Below are positions 8,666-18,093 of a stretch of 33,228 nucleotides of DNA, piece by piece. The stretch lies in contig JAKALX010000003.1 of NCBI GenBank assembly GCA_021823905.1, positions 1 to 33,228 of the forward strand, in the 5' to 3' direction. Position numbers and translations under genes: made by a program. This DNA is from Chloroflexota bacterium (GTDB lineage: Bacteria > Chloroflexota > Dehalococcoidia > Tepidiformales > Tepidiformaceae). How positions within the stretch are numbered: position 1 is the first letter of the stretch; every line of letters begins with the position of its first letter. The notes below the pieces were generated by a model that saw nothing but the letters and a program-made list of their open reading frames with translations, was not told the origin of the DNA and did no database searches.

Positions 8666-9682
8666 ATGGCTGTCATGATCAACGCACAGACGAAGCGAAT
8701 CGGCCTGGCTCTCTCGGGCGGAGGCTTCAGGGCCGCGGCATTCCACCTCGGGGTTCTTAAGAAGCTCTACACACTCCACCTCTTGGACAAGATTGACCTC
8801 CTTTCGTGCGTGAGCGGGGGAAGCATCGCCGGCGGAGTTATGGTCACCCATCGTGATCCAGCGGAGGCCCTTTTGGCCCTTGAGAACTACCTCGCAACTC
8901 GATCAGTCGCTGTCGCTTCAGTGATTGGTGGCCTTCTCGACCCATTTGAGTCTCGCCTCGATAAGCTCGCCGAGTCGTACGATCGGGACCTCTTCAACGG
9001 GCGAACTCTCTCAACACTTCGCGACGGGCCACGGATTTACTTCAACTCGACAAACCTAGCTACAGGTAACCTCTTCTTCTTCGTCGCGGGTGGCGGACAT
9101 CCCGAGGAGATGGGTGACCATGAGTTCGGCGTGGCTGATGCATCAGGGTTTCCCCTCTGCAAGGCCGTCGCGGCCTCGTCGGCGTTCCCGCCGGTCTTTC
9201 CACCGCTTCGGCTGGATTCAGACATTTACCCGCCGGCAGGGAGGTCTGAGTATGTCACGCTGACCGATGGGGGCGTTTACGACAACATGGGAGTAAACCC
9301 ACTGCTCCTGGCTCGGAACCAGCTTGACTACCTGATCATCAGTGATGGAGGCAAGCCATTCGCGGTTGAGGACCGCCCGACCGAGCATGGGCTTGTCGTG
9401 CTGAGGGAAAGCCTTTCAATCATGATGGAGCAGATCCGCGGCCTCGAGTTCGATCGAATCGAATACAGGCACAAGGCTGGGAAAGGCCCTACGCCCCTGT
9501 GGTTCTCGATCGACAGCACCGAAGGCGAGGCGACCCCTGGCGACGCAGCCTTTGCATCCGCCATCCGCACTGACCTTAAGCTGCTCTCTCCAGCACAGTT
9601 GAACGTGCTTGCGCGACATGGGGCGAGCCTCCTGGAAGCACGTCTGACCCGGTATTCCCCGGAACTCCTCCAGGCTCACTAG
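8666..9682 (+). CDS. Patatin-like phospholipase
   Basis: LALSGGGFRAAAFHLGVLKKL (oxyanion hole), SCVSGGSIAGG (nucleophile elbow), LTDGGVYDNMGVNPLL (DGG motif); SD GAGAGGA. Confidence 0.92.
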   Translation: MAVMINAQTKRIGLALSGGGFRAAAFHLGVLKKLYTLHLLDKIDLLSCVSGGSIAGGVMVTHRDPAEALLALENYLATRSVAVASVIGGLLDPFESRLDKLAESYDRDLFNGRTLSTLRDGPRIYFNSTNLATGNLFFFVAGGGHPEEMGDHEFGVADASGFPLCKAVAASSAFPPVFPPLRLDSDIYPPAGRSEYVTLTDGGVYDNMGVNPLLLARNQLDYLIISDGGKPFAVEDRPTEHGLVVLRESLSIMMEQIRGLEFDRIEYRHKAGKGPTPLWFSIDSTEGEATPGDAAFASAIRTDLKLLSPAQLNVLARHGASLLEARLTRYSPELLQAH

Positions 9683-9881
9683 AAGCTCACCTACCCGCAC
9701 CACAACCCAATGCCACGGCCTGCAACTTCGACACCTATGGCCTTGGTGCTCCCGTTATCTCAATAAGAGGACCTACTTACGCGACGGCGACCGTGGTGCA
9801 GCAGCCGGATCATACGCCTTCTTCGTCCCCGCCCACACCTGAACTCATTACCTACGTTTGCACCACCTGCCGGCACGTTCC

Positions 9882-11402
9882 TCAAATGTAGTACTTGAAG
9901 TTAGGGAGCCGAGTTGTCACGGTCGGGTTGCTCACCAGGATCTCGCCGACAGCATCGCTGAATTTCACGGTTACCGGCGAGGATTCGCCCAAGCGGCAAG
10001 CGTTGTAGTTCAGCTTCGTAAGGCCGAAGATATCCTTCACAACCTGTTCGATATCTGCTTGCCCGTGCTGGACATCGATGCGCAGCGGAGCTGGCACCTC
10101 CCAGCCATCGTAGGTGAGGACTGACGGTTTGAAACCGCTAGCCCACAGGTATGCCGTGCGGCGGTTCAGAATCCACGTCGACCCACGAATGACAGGCCAC
10201 CTCCCTCGTCGATACAAGCGCACACCGTCCCCGCCCGGCCGTACTCGCACGCCGACGAGCTTTGTTCCGGCTGGACATGCCTCTCTGTAGCCGCTGAACT
10301 CTTCGTCATCGATGTTCGAGCGACAATGAAGAAATATCTCACGGAGGCCTTTCCCTCCAAGCGTGCCATAGTTTTCTAGGACGCCCGAGAGCAGGTCGCG
10401 AGCAGCGGTCCGGGAAAGGTGGTACTCACCATGTTCCGGCGAGTACCAGGGGCCGAATTCCCCACGGAATACAACGCCGTCTCCTGTGTCGAGGAACATC
10501 TGTGCTGCGCAGCAGGCGGTCGCCTTGTTAACTCTGTCGTCTGCTCGGCGAAAGGCGATACCCACATAGCACACGCCCTCCCGAGCCGTGACAAGTCGCC
10601 ACGGCTTCCCACCGGCCTTGTAGTAGATGGCCGTCGACAAATTCCATGCTCGGTCGGAGAGCGGAGTGAGTCCTCGCTTTCCACCCGCTGCTGAGCCGCG
10701 CAAATCTAGCGTTGATTCCCTGATGATCTGCATGGGAACTCGGAGTTCCATTGCCCTCGCCTTGATCTGGCGGCGGAAGTCGGGCGAGAGTCTGTACTGT
10801 ACCGGATCATAGGTTCCGAAGAGGTCTGGCTGAAACACCCTCAAGGCCCGATCCCTCGCTGAAACACGCTCGCCGTGACCGGTGGGGACGGAAGAAAGTG
10901 GGCGGCAAGTCAGCCACACCTCATCCGGCACAATACAAAACATCACGTCCAAATGCTCGTCGACATTTGCCGCCAGACGCAGTGCATCTAGGTACTGATT
11001 GACAACGTCGTACACGCGTCTATGCCGATCATTCAGTGTGGCCGCCTCTAGGAGGCGATCCCGGTTAAGTATGCGCGCCCAAGCCGCTTGTCCTTGCCAC
11101 GTCGAAACAAAAGCAGCCTCAAATCCCGGAAACGGTGGCCACAGGCGGTGCTCCTTGTCCTCGTTGCCTGGCTCTCCGTACGAGCACGACACGATCGGGT
11201 TGGTAAGAACCTTCGAAAACAGCTCGAATCCAGCGATACCCTCCGGAGTACCAACCAATCCATACGCGACTCCCTTGGGTCCGGACGGCAAATCCGCATC
11301 GAACGGCCCAAATAGTCCGAGTCCCGCGTGTGGGTCCACCAAACGCTGCCCGAACCGAAATTCGAGCTGGGGCTCCTCAAGTATTGTGACCCCGCCGGGC
11401 AT
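9882..11402 (-). CDS. Short prokaryotic Argonaute (MID-PIWI), SPARTA-type
   Basis: ~506 aa; LEFRFGQRLVDPHAGLGLFGPFD, KPWRLVTAREGVCYVGIAFRR, LREIFLHCRSNIDDEEFSGYREA, RRTAYLWASGFKPSVLTYDGWEVPAPLRIDVQHG..VVKDIFGLTKLNYNACRLGESSPVTVKFSDAVGEI. ATG overlaps the upstream TIR-APAZ stop (TGATG). Confidence 0.88.
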   Translation of the reverse strand: MPGGVTILEEPQLEFRFGQRLVDPHAGLGLFGPFDADLPSGPKGVAYGLVGTPEGIAGFELFSKVLTNPIVSCSYGEPGNEDKEHRLWPPFPGFEAAFVSTWQGQAAWARILNRDRLLEAATLNDRHRRVYDVVNQYLDALRLAANVDEHLDVMFCIVPDEVWLTCRPLSSVPTGHGERVSARDRALRVFQPDLFGTYDPVQYRLSPDFRRQIKARAMELRVPMQIIRESTLDLRGSAAGGKRGLTPLSDRAWNLSTAIYYKAGGKPWRLVTAREGVCYVGIAFRRADDRVNKATACCAAQMFLDTGDGVVFRGEFGPWYSPEHGEYHLSRTAARDLLSGVLENYGTLGGKGLREIFLHCRSNIDDEEFSGYREACPAGTKLVGVRVRPGGDGVRLYRRGRWPVIRGSTWILNRRTAYLWASGFKPSVLTYDGWEVPAPLRIDVQHGQADIEQVVKDIFGLTKLNYNACRLGESSPVTVKFSDAVGEILVSNPTVTTRLPNFKYYI

Positions 11403-12742
11403 CACGGTTCTTCTTCCCTGAGCTCATCGAGATCATCGATGCCGGCTTCCGTTGCCTGTTGTGCCTGTAGTCGTGCCCTCAAAGGCGCCAGGGCCGCCTC
11501 GTTCACCCGAGTCTCTACCTCTGCCTCAATGGGCTTCGCCTCGAGCACGACCTGTTCTCCAGGAATCTCCCCGATGGTGATCCTGCCAGAGCCCGCCGCA
11601 AGATGGGCCCTTAATGCCATCTGCCTGCTTAGCCATTGGTGATTCCACCAGCTCTTGACGATTGCCTTGCGACGAGCATTTACTCTCGTGGGTTCTACTT
11701 CCAGGCCTGCCGCATCAACCAGATGCAAATGAATCTTCACGACAGCCGCGAACGGGTCCACGATGTTGCGCCGAATTGAGAACGACACGCCGAGGTGGTG
11801 AACAATAACAATCTGACCTATCTTCCGCCGCCCAACAACAAGAAGGCCGGTCTGACGGCCCTTGTAGCCCATATAGCGCATTCGATCGCGCGCGAGCAAT
11901 CCACTGGGAAAATAGAAGTACGCACCCCTCTCATTGAACATCAGGCCTCTTTCGAAACACTTCACCGCGAGGGATTTCCGCAGGAGAGAGCTCACCACGT
12001 CACGAGCCGGCACTCCGTCCACTGACTCGGCCTCGCGCCAGCAAACTCCAAGGGGCGTCCCTGTCCGGATTTCCAGGCCAAGCTCCGCTGGTGGTGAGGT
12101 GAACGCTAGAAGCAGCGTGTTCGAAACTGGGTAATGCGCCCAGCGCTTTGGCAACACTCCCAGGGTGGCAGGATCGACTCTCCCTGCCATCTCAAAGCGT
12201 TGCACCACTTCAGGCACCTCGAGGAACCTCAAGACGTTCGACTCGAGGATCTCCGGTTCGTCGAGAACCGCCTCAATGTTGAGAAACGCAGACACACCCA
12301 CCTTCCGCCCCTCTTCGACACTGTGCCGAGGTACCTGGCACACCTCGAGTTTCTTGAGCAACTGGCAGAGTCCATCCGCCCAGTTTTCAAAGGGAATGTA
12401 GGTGATATCGGTGAGCTGCCATGGGAGATTAGCGGGCTGTGTCCCATCCACATTGAGCGGAATCAGGAATTCCTCCCCTCGTTGCTTCCCTAGGGTGAGG
12501 GCAAGTTGGCGTTCCTTCGAAGGATTCTCCTTGCGGATTGAGTGACTGGAAATGAGGTGCAGCATTCGGTAGGTCCTGGCCTTGATCGCACGATCGATAT
12601 CCTCTGGCCACCGTTCGCCGCCGAGAAGCTTCAGCCGATCGCACCAGACCATGTATCCCTCGACCGTGAGCTTCAGCGCCAACCACTCCGCCAAGGCGCC
12701 ATCCTCCCAGGCATAGCTTATGAACAGATGATCCCGTAGCAT
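11402..12742 (-). CDS. TIR domain - APAZ protein, partner of the short pAgo (SPARTA-type)
   Basis: N-terminal TIR: HLFISYAWEDGALAEWLALKLTVEGYMVWCDRLKLLGGERWPEDIDRAIKARTYRMLHLISSHSI; ~300-aa C-terminus and direct coupling to pAgo fit APAZ. Start M at 12742 (MLRDHLFIS). Confidence 0.87.
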   Translation of the reverse strand: MLRDHLFISYAWEDGALAEWLALKLTVEGYMVWCDRLKLLGGERWPEDIDRAIKARTYRMLHLISSHSIRKENPSKERQLALTLGKQRGEEFLIPLNVDGTQPANLPWQLTDITYIPFENWADGLCQLLKKLEVCQVPRHSVEEGRKVGVSAFLNIEAVLDEPEILESNVLRFLEVPEVVQRFEMAGRVDPATLGVLPKRWAHYPVSNTLLLAFTSPPAELGLEIRTGTPLGVCWREAESVDGVPARDVVSSLLRKSLAVKCFERGLMFNERGAYFYFPSGLLARDRMRYMGYKGRQTGLLVVGRRKIGQIVIVHHLGVSFSIRRNIVDPFAAVVKIHLHLVDAAGLEVEPTRVNARRKAIVKSWWNHQWLSRQMALRAHLAAGSGRITIGEIPGEQVVLEAKPIEAEVETRVNEAALAPLRARLQAQQATEAGIDDLDELREEEP

Positions 12743-12838
12743 AGGTTGATCGCCTTCGTTTGGCTGTCCAGGCACCCGCCTCGCCCCCACGCCCGCGCGC
12801 CTCTGGGAGGCATCCCCAGACTCGAAGCGGGCCGTCTT

Positions 12839-13015
12839 CTAGCTCTTTTCTTTCCGAACTCCCTTGAACGGGTCACTGCCCTGTTTCTGATCGATGAACT
12901 GGCCGGTGTCGGAATCCCGCTTGATCCAACGCTCGACCTTTGGGTTGTACACCTGCGACCGCCTCCGAACTGCTCCCTGGCGGTGTCCGTCACCGGTCGG
13001 TGGGTTCTTGGCCAT
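12839..13015 (-). CDS. Small basic conserved-looking protein (MAKNPPTGDGHRQGAVRRRSQVYNPKVERWIKRD..)
   Basis: 58 aa; overlaps the PIN gene end by 26 bp in the same operon; sequence resembles a small family I recall from bacterial accessory loci. Confidence 0.65.
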   Translation of the reverse strand: MAKNPPTGDGHRQGAVRRRSQVYNPKVERWIKRDSDTGQFIDQKQGSDPFKGVRKEKS

Positions 13016-13538
13016 CTCGCTTCCCTCCATGGCGTTGGGTCACCAACGCACGCACCTTGCGCTCGAACTCCGTGACAACCTCCTCCGTGATGAAGGCGTT
13101 GTTGTCCCTGATTCTCCTTGCGGTGGTGCAGCCATCCTCAACACCCAGCACCGCCAGCGCAATGAGATCGACCATCACCTCGAGTCCCCATGCAATCCCC
13201 ACACCCTCACTTGTGCAGGCCTTCCGGAGCGCCTTATCGTTCGTCATACAGCACCAGCCGTGGTCCCGTGCCAGGATCAGACAGAGCGCGTCGTCGAAGG
13301 CAATCCCTGGCCTCCCCTGGCCCGCTTCAAGCAGTTGCTCGATGGTCGGAACGACAACCGTCAAACCCAGCCGCTCGCACTCATTCACGCTGAGCTGTTC
13401 CACTTTCTCGACGACGGCTGTCGCGACGTACACGGGGCCGGTATGCCGAACCAGCAGGCTCAGAATCGATCGGTCCGCGTCCGCGTAGTCGATGAGGACG
13501 TTTGCGTCGGCAATGAGAGGAACGCGCGATCGCTCCAC
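12990..13538 (-). CDS. PIN-domain-like (DUF4411-type) protein, putative toxin
   Basis: VPLIADANVLIDYADAD.. and ..GIAFDDALCLILARDHGWCCMTNDKALRKAC.. match PIN acidic motifs; GTG start abuts the XRE-ImmA stop (TAG GTG). Confidence 0.8.
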   Translation of the reverse strand: MERSRVPLIADANVLIDYADADRSILSLLVRHTGPVYVATAVVEKVEQLSVNECERLGLTVVVPTIEQLLEAGQGRPGIAFDDALCLILARDHGWCCMTNDKALRKACTSEGVGIAWGLEVMVDLIALAVLGVEDGCTTARRIRDNNAFITEEVVTEFERKVRALVTQRHGGKRDGQEPTDR

Positions 13539-14678
13539 CTATAGATCTCCGACCCAGCTCGCGGCACGCGCTCGCATCTCGGGAAGTCGAAGGGCCAGGA
13601 TATCGGCGCCACGAGACAAGCTCACCGCTCCGGTCTCGATCCCCCTTCGGACGAGGAACGAGAGGCGATCGCCCCGAAAGTCACTCGGAGAAAGGTCATC
13701 CGGCTCTCCTGACCTTGAGCTCTCAGGAAAGCTCCCGTGGTAGGCGTCGACCCTGAGCCCTTCCGGCTCCGCGTCCTTACCTAGCGTCCGTCCATGGGCC
13801 ACTCGGTACGCATTCTGAAACATCTGCCAGACGTTCACATCCCCGCCAACCTCCTGCTGGAGACGGTACAGCACGGTCTTGTAGGAAACACGGAAGATGC
13901 GTTTCACCTTGAGGACACGCTCTACGAACGCCATTCCAGCCGTCTCGCTCCATTCCTTCCTGAACGACCGGTCGGGCATTAGGAAGTGCGCCGCAAAGAG
14001 GTTGGCTTCCTGCTCACGGCCTCTTTCCTCGGTAAGCTCCGCCACATCGTAATCGCCAGGATGAAGGACAAGGTGCCCAAGCTCATGTGCGGCGGTAAAG
14101 ATCCAGCGCTCGACCGAGATTCGCTCCCAGGTGTTTACGACGATTGCTGGACCGCCGTCCTCAGGGCCCACGGAAAGTCCGAAGAAGCTCGGTGAGGCCA
14201 GTACCAGCGAGAACAGTTTGATTCCCTTGGACTCCAAGAGCCCACAGATATCTCTCACCGGCTCCTCTGAACCGATACCAAACGCCCTGCGCACACTGTT
14301 GGCCGCTGCCACCGGATCACTGGGCACCTGCCCTGGCACCTTCGATCCCGTCCGGGCATCCAGGAGGTCTTCGAGTTCGTTGAAATCCTTTAACCAGCCC
14401 GCCACTGAGGCAAGGATCTGCTCTCGGGTGGTCAGCTTCTTCAGCGCCCTAAACCTCACCTGCTTGAGCTGCGCCACAGGGGTGACGATCTGCTGGACAC
14501 GAACGTCTAGCGCGGCGGCGAGCGCCTGCAGGGTGTCGACCCGAGGTAGAGACTGTCCGGACTCGATGTTACGGTAACCGACTCGAGACAGCCCCGCGCT
14601 GTCAGCCAGTTTCTCCTGAGTCAGCCCCTTTGAGACGCGCAAGCGGCACAGGTTTGACGCAATCGCCTGCGAGCCCAT
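13539..14678 (-). CDS. XRE-family HTH regulator with ImmA/IrrE metallopeptidase domain
   Basis: HTH: IASNLCRLRVSKGLTQEKLADSAGLSRVGYRNIESGQSLPRVDTLQALAAALDV; HEXXH-type AAHELGHLVLHPGDYD. ATG 14678 with GGGAGGTG SD. Confidence 0.92.
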   Translation of the reverse strand: MGSQAIASNLCRLRVSKGLTQEKLADSAGLSRVGYRNIESGQSLPRVDTLQALAAALDVRVQQIVTPVAQLKQVRFRALKKLTTREQILASVAGWLKDFNELEDLLDARTGSKVPGQVPSDPVAAANSVRRAFGIGSEEPVRDICGLLESKGIKLFSLVLASPSFFGLSVGPEDGGPAIVVNTWERISVERWIFTAAHELGHLVLHPGDYDVAELTEERGREQEANLFAAHFLMPDRSFRKEWSETAGMAFVERVLKVKRIFRVSYKTVLYRLQQEVGGDVNVWQMFQNAYRVAHGRTLGKDAEPEGLRVDAYHGSFPESSRSGEPDDLSPSDFRGDRLSFLVRRGIETGAVSLSRGADILALRLPEMRARAASWVGDL

Positions 14679-14697
14679 ACGACACCTCCCAATACAC

Positions 14698-14726
14698 AAG
14701 ATAAGTCATGATACAGGCATTGTCAA
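14698..14726 (-). promoter_or_regulatory. sigma70-type promoter of the XRE-PIN-SPARTA operon
   Basis: Minus strand TTGACA, 17-bp spacer, TATCTT; about 12-nt leader to the ATG at 14678. Confidence 0.7.
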
Positions 14727-14744
14727 GATGATAATACCCGTCGG

Positions 14745-15260
14745 TTAGAACTTCTTCAGCCCTTCTGCGGCCGCTTTGGCTTCCTCGCTCAGCTCTTCGC
14801 TCCCCTCCTGGCTCTTCTCCTGGTGGTCCTCGCTCAAGTCTGCAATCTCTCGCAGGAACTCCGCCGCTTCGGAGCGTGCCCGGGCCGTCTGCTCCATCTC
14901 GGTCAGGTACCGGCCGGCGGCGGCGCCGCGCCCCTCGAGCTCATGGGCAGCGTTTTCCTCGTCAGCCGAGGCTTCGTTGGTCGGCGTACTTACGTCCCGC
15001 TGTTCCTCCCCGACACCCTCCATGACCTCTCCGTGGTGCCGCTCTGCCTCGCCGGCCACATGTCGCTCGATCACATCGGCGATTTTGCGGAGCTGCTCGG
15101 CCGTCTCGCTGAGCGCGGGATCCTCCATTCCATCCCAGGCGTCCCGCGTCGCCTCGACCTCCTTCTTGTGGTCTTTCGCACCCTCGAGCCGGTGCTCAGT
15201 CTCGTCCTCGGCATGCTTCTCCTTGTCGGCCACGTCTTTCTTGGACCCAAGCTCACGCAT
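14745..15260 (-). CDS. Highly charged, probably coiled-coil hypothetical protein coupled to the HerA-like ATPase
   Basis: MRELGSKKDVADKEKHAEDETEHRLEGAKDHKKEVEATRDAWDG..; ATG overlaps the ATPase stop (ATGCGTGA). Confidence 0.7.
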   Translation of the reverse strand: MRELGSKKDVADKEKHAEDETEHRLEGAKDHKKEVEATRDAWDGMEDPALSETAEQLRKIADVIERHVAGEAERHHGEVMEGVGEEQRDVSTPTNEASADEENAAHELEGRGAAAGRYLTEMEQTARARSEAAEFLREIADLSEDHQEKSQEGSEELSEEAKAAAEGLKKF

Positions 15261-18075
15261 GCCCGCCTCCTTTGGGATCGTCAGCAGCATGGGAACTCTT
15301 GCCGGCACCCCTGCCGTCCAGCGCTCTGCTGACCGCGCGCACAAGGTCGTGCAGGCGTTCCCGATAAACCTTTCCGACGGTCCCGATCCCTTCTTCGCCA
15401 AGGACGCGCCCCAGCCATCCAAGGCGCCGCTCCAGCCGCCGTCTCGTCAACTCCGTCTGTGCCACAACGCGCTGGAGCGAGTGGTGATCCTGGTACCCTT
15501 TCCGGGCCAGAACGCCTCTGCACTCCTCCAGAAGCTCATCCTTGCTGCTGACCAGGAGGCTTTCGAGCTCCGCTGAAAGTCTCCTTTCGGTTGCCTCACG
15601 GAACCACTCCTGTTCCGCAAGGATCGCGAGGACCTGGTTGTCGTCGGGAGGATCTCCGGCCCCGTTTGAACCGTCCACCTCGAGGTGCACCGCGCGGTAG
15701 ATCCCGTTGAAGAACACCAGAGCCTCGCCGGGCATCAGACGCGACAGGGACTCTTCCACCGCGGGTTCCAGGAGCATCGCTGCTGCAATCGTGTCCCGCT
15801 CTTCACCGTCCGCCACGCCGTGCGTGATCTTCACATTGGTGTTCTTGACCACCTCGGGGGCGACCGCCGAAGGGATTTGATCCACCACAATGATGCCCAC
15901 CCCATAGGCGCGAATCTCCGCGAGGAGCTTGACGAGGAAGCGCGCCGCGTGACCTTCCGGGTCGGCCTCCTCGTTCCCCCGCGAGACCCCGCGGTGCGCC
16001 GGAATGAGGCCGTGTGCCTCCTCGATCACGATCACGAGACGGAGCTTCCGGCTCGGACCGAGGGTGCGCAGGTCGCGCAACAGCGAGCTGAGGTAGAGAA
16101 GGGTGAGGAAGCTCTGCTGGCGCGAGCTCAAGGCCTGCAACTCGATGATTGTAGGCCATGCAAGGAGGTCCGAGATGGCTGGAAACGGCGCCGACGTCCG
16201 AAATATCCGTCCCACGCTGCCCCAGGTCAGCGGTTGTACCCTCTTCCGGATCGCGGCATCGAGGTTTCCCGCCACCTCTCCCTGGTACCCGGCCTCCTTG
16301 GCCACCGCGCGGACCCCCCGCAGCAGGGCGTCGATGTCCGGGAACCGATTGCACTCTTCGCAAAGGTCCTCTTCGTCGTCCCCGGCCTCCTCATATGCCC
16401 AGCGCACCCCGGCGTCAAGGAACGCGTCCAGCGGGCCACCCAGCGACATCGTCGCCGCCAGGCACATGGTCAGCGTGGCAATGTGCTCCTCCACCGTGCA
16501 GCCGTGGGGAACCACAAACGGGTTGAACCGAAGAGGGGACAGACGCTCCAGCCCAGGCGTGAAGATCCGTAGCGACCCCGCCCAAGCGTTGCCGCACTGC
16601 AGCAACGCCCGGTATTCCGCCTTGGCTGGCTCCAGTACGACAAACGGGATCCCGAATTTCTCCCAGAGCTGCCTCAACAGGACCTTGATCGTCGTCGTCT
16701 TGCCGGAACCCGTAAACCCCGACGTGAACACGTGCCGCAGAAGCTCGTTGACACCCATCGAGAAGAGGTGGCCTGTCTCGACGGCGCGCCCGATGACCAG
16801 CGCAGGCTCCCCAGTTGTCGCTCCATTGGCTGCGCCCTCGGCTGTGGTGTCGAGGTTGATCGTCCGGAACGCCGCGCCCCGGCTCGTCGGCAACCGCAGC
16901 ATCGCGCCCCCCACCTCGCGTCCGACGATGCGGTTGAGGCTCCTGATCCGCTGGAGGCGGAGCCCCCGTGCCGGGTCCGTCCCGCGCAGCGCTTCTAGGC
17001 GCTGCTCGGCATCGCGGGCCGCGCCCGTCAGAGCCGCGACAGGGCGCTGCCCCTCGCCGTACCCCGAAAACGACCGCCCCAGACCAAGCGCGGCCTCATG
17101 CCCCGAGTCTCCCGGACCGAGGTGCACCACGTCGAACCGCTGCCCGCCGGCCAGCGAGCTTCCGATCACACGACTCAGCAGCTCACCAGCAGCGGGGGAC
17201 GAACACATGACCCGGATCGTGAACTCGTAGACCAGGCCGCCGAGCAACACTTCGAGCAACGCCTCGAGATCCTTCCGCAGGCGACCGGCGATCGGGTCGC
17301 CGCGTCGGGCCAGATCCACCGATCGGCCGGTGCTCCGCCGCTCGCTGGTGTATGCCGATTCAAGCAGGCTGAGATGCTCGATCTCCTCGCGCAGAGCTGC
17401 GACACCGGCCTCCGGAAGCGAGACCGGCCTCACGATCAGGTCGGCCACACAGGGGACACCGATTGAGGGCAACACACCGTCAAGCAGCTCGCGCCATTCG
17501 AGACCCGCACCCTCGCCGGCCAGCGGGGCAAGGCTGTAGCCGGGTTGCCCCGAGGCCAGATCCACAAGCTGTTCGCCCCCCGTCACCACGAAGACATGGA
17601 GATCGCCGCCGGCAGTGAGAAGACTCGCCGCCTCGGAGATGGACGACTCCCTGACCCGGCAGAACGCCCGGATCGCGTGATCCGGGGCCAGCCCCAGTTC
17701 GTGCTGTGGAACGCGGAAGAAGAGCTTCGCCCGTGCCTCGCCCGCACCTGCGTCCAAGGCAAGCCTGAGCCCGACCTCATTGCCGCCCCCCGGTACCGTC
17801 GCGTCAAGTGCCTTCACCAGGGCACTCGCCCCACCTTCGTCCGCTCCCTGACCGTATCGCAGACGGAACTTCGGCTGCGACAGGTCCAACAGCACGTCGA
17901 CTCCAAGGATCCTCGGCACCGGTGGCGGGCTCTTCACACCAGCACTTCCGTCAGGGGTTGCCGATGTGGCGCCCGGCCCACCGATCCTTCCGTCGTCTCC
18001 CGTTCCACGCCCGCGGCCGGCGCTCTTCATCAGCTTGAGAGAGGGAGTTCGCGGTCGAGCCGGTCTGTCTGTCAT
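15253..18075 (-). CDS. HerA/VirB4/TraC-like ATPase
   Basis: Walker A FTSGFTGSGKTTTIKVLL, Walker B LRLVIVIEEAHGLIP, ..GVGIIVVDQIPSAVAPEVVKNTNVKITHGVADGEERD..; SD GGAGGTG before ATG 18075. Confidence 0.88.
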   Translation of the reverse strand: MTDRPARPRTPSLKLMKSAGRGRGTGDDGRIGGPGATSATPDGSAGVKSPPPVPRILGVDVLLDLSQPKFRLRYGQGADEGGASALVKALDATVPGGGNEVGLRLALDAGAGEARAKLFFRVPQHELGLAPDHAIRAFCRVRESSISEAASLLTAGGDLHVFVVTGGEQLVDLASGQPGYSLAPLAGEGAGLEWRELLDGVLPSIGVPCVADLIVRPVSLPEAGVAALREEIEHLSLLESAYTSERRSTGRSVDLARRGDPIAGRLRKDLEALLEVLLGGLVYEFTIRVMCSSPAAGELLSRVIGSSLAGGQRFDVVHLGPGDSGHEAALGLGRSFSGYGEGQRPVAALTGAARDAEQRLEALRGTDPARGLRLQRIRSLNRIVGREVGGAMLRLPTSRGAAFRTINLDTTAEGAANGATTGEPALVIGRAVETGHLFSMGVNELLRHVFTSGFTGSGKTTTIKVLLRQLWEKFGIPFVVLEPAKAEYRALLQCGNAWAGSLRIFTPGLERLSPLRFNPFVVPHGCTVEEHIATLTMCLAATMSLGGPLDAFLDAGVRWAYEEAGDDEEDLCEECNRFPDIDALLRGVRAVAKEAGYQGEVAGNLDAAIRKRVQPLTWGSVGRIFRTSAPFPAISDLLAWPTIIELQALSSRQQSFLTLLYLSSLLRDLRTLGPSRKLRLVIVIEEAHGLIPAHRGVSRGNEEADPEGHAARFLVKLLAEIRAYGVGIIVVDQIPSAVAPEVVKNTNVKITHGVADGEERDTIAAAMLLEPAVEESLSRLMPGEALVFFNGIYRAVHLEVDGSNGAGDPPDDNQVLAILAEQEWFREATERRLSAELESLLVSSKDELLEECRGVLARKGYQDHHSLQRVVAQTELTRRRLERRLGWLGRVLGEEGIGTVGKVYRERLHDLVRAVSRALDGRGAGKSSHAADDPKGGGHA

Positions 18076-18093
18076 CCCATCACCTCCGCCAGG

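Noticed and set aside
16103-17230. Plus-strand ORFs 15685-16572 and 16103-17230 inside the HerA-like ATPase gene
   Set aside because: Ser/Arg/Pro-rich shadow frames; the ATPase motifs are on the minus strand.
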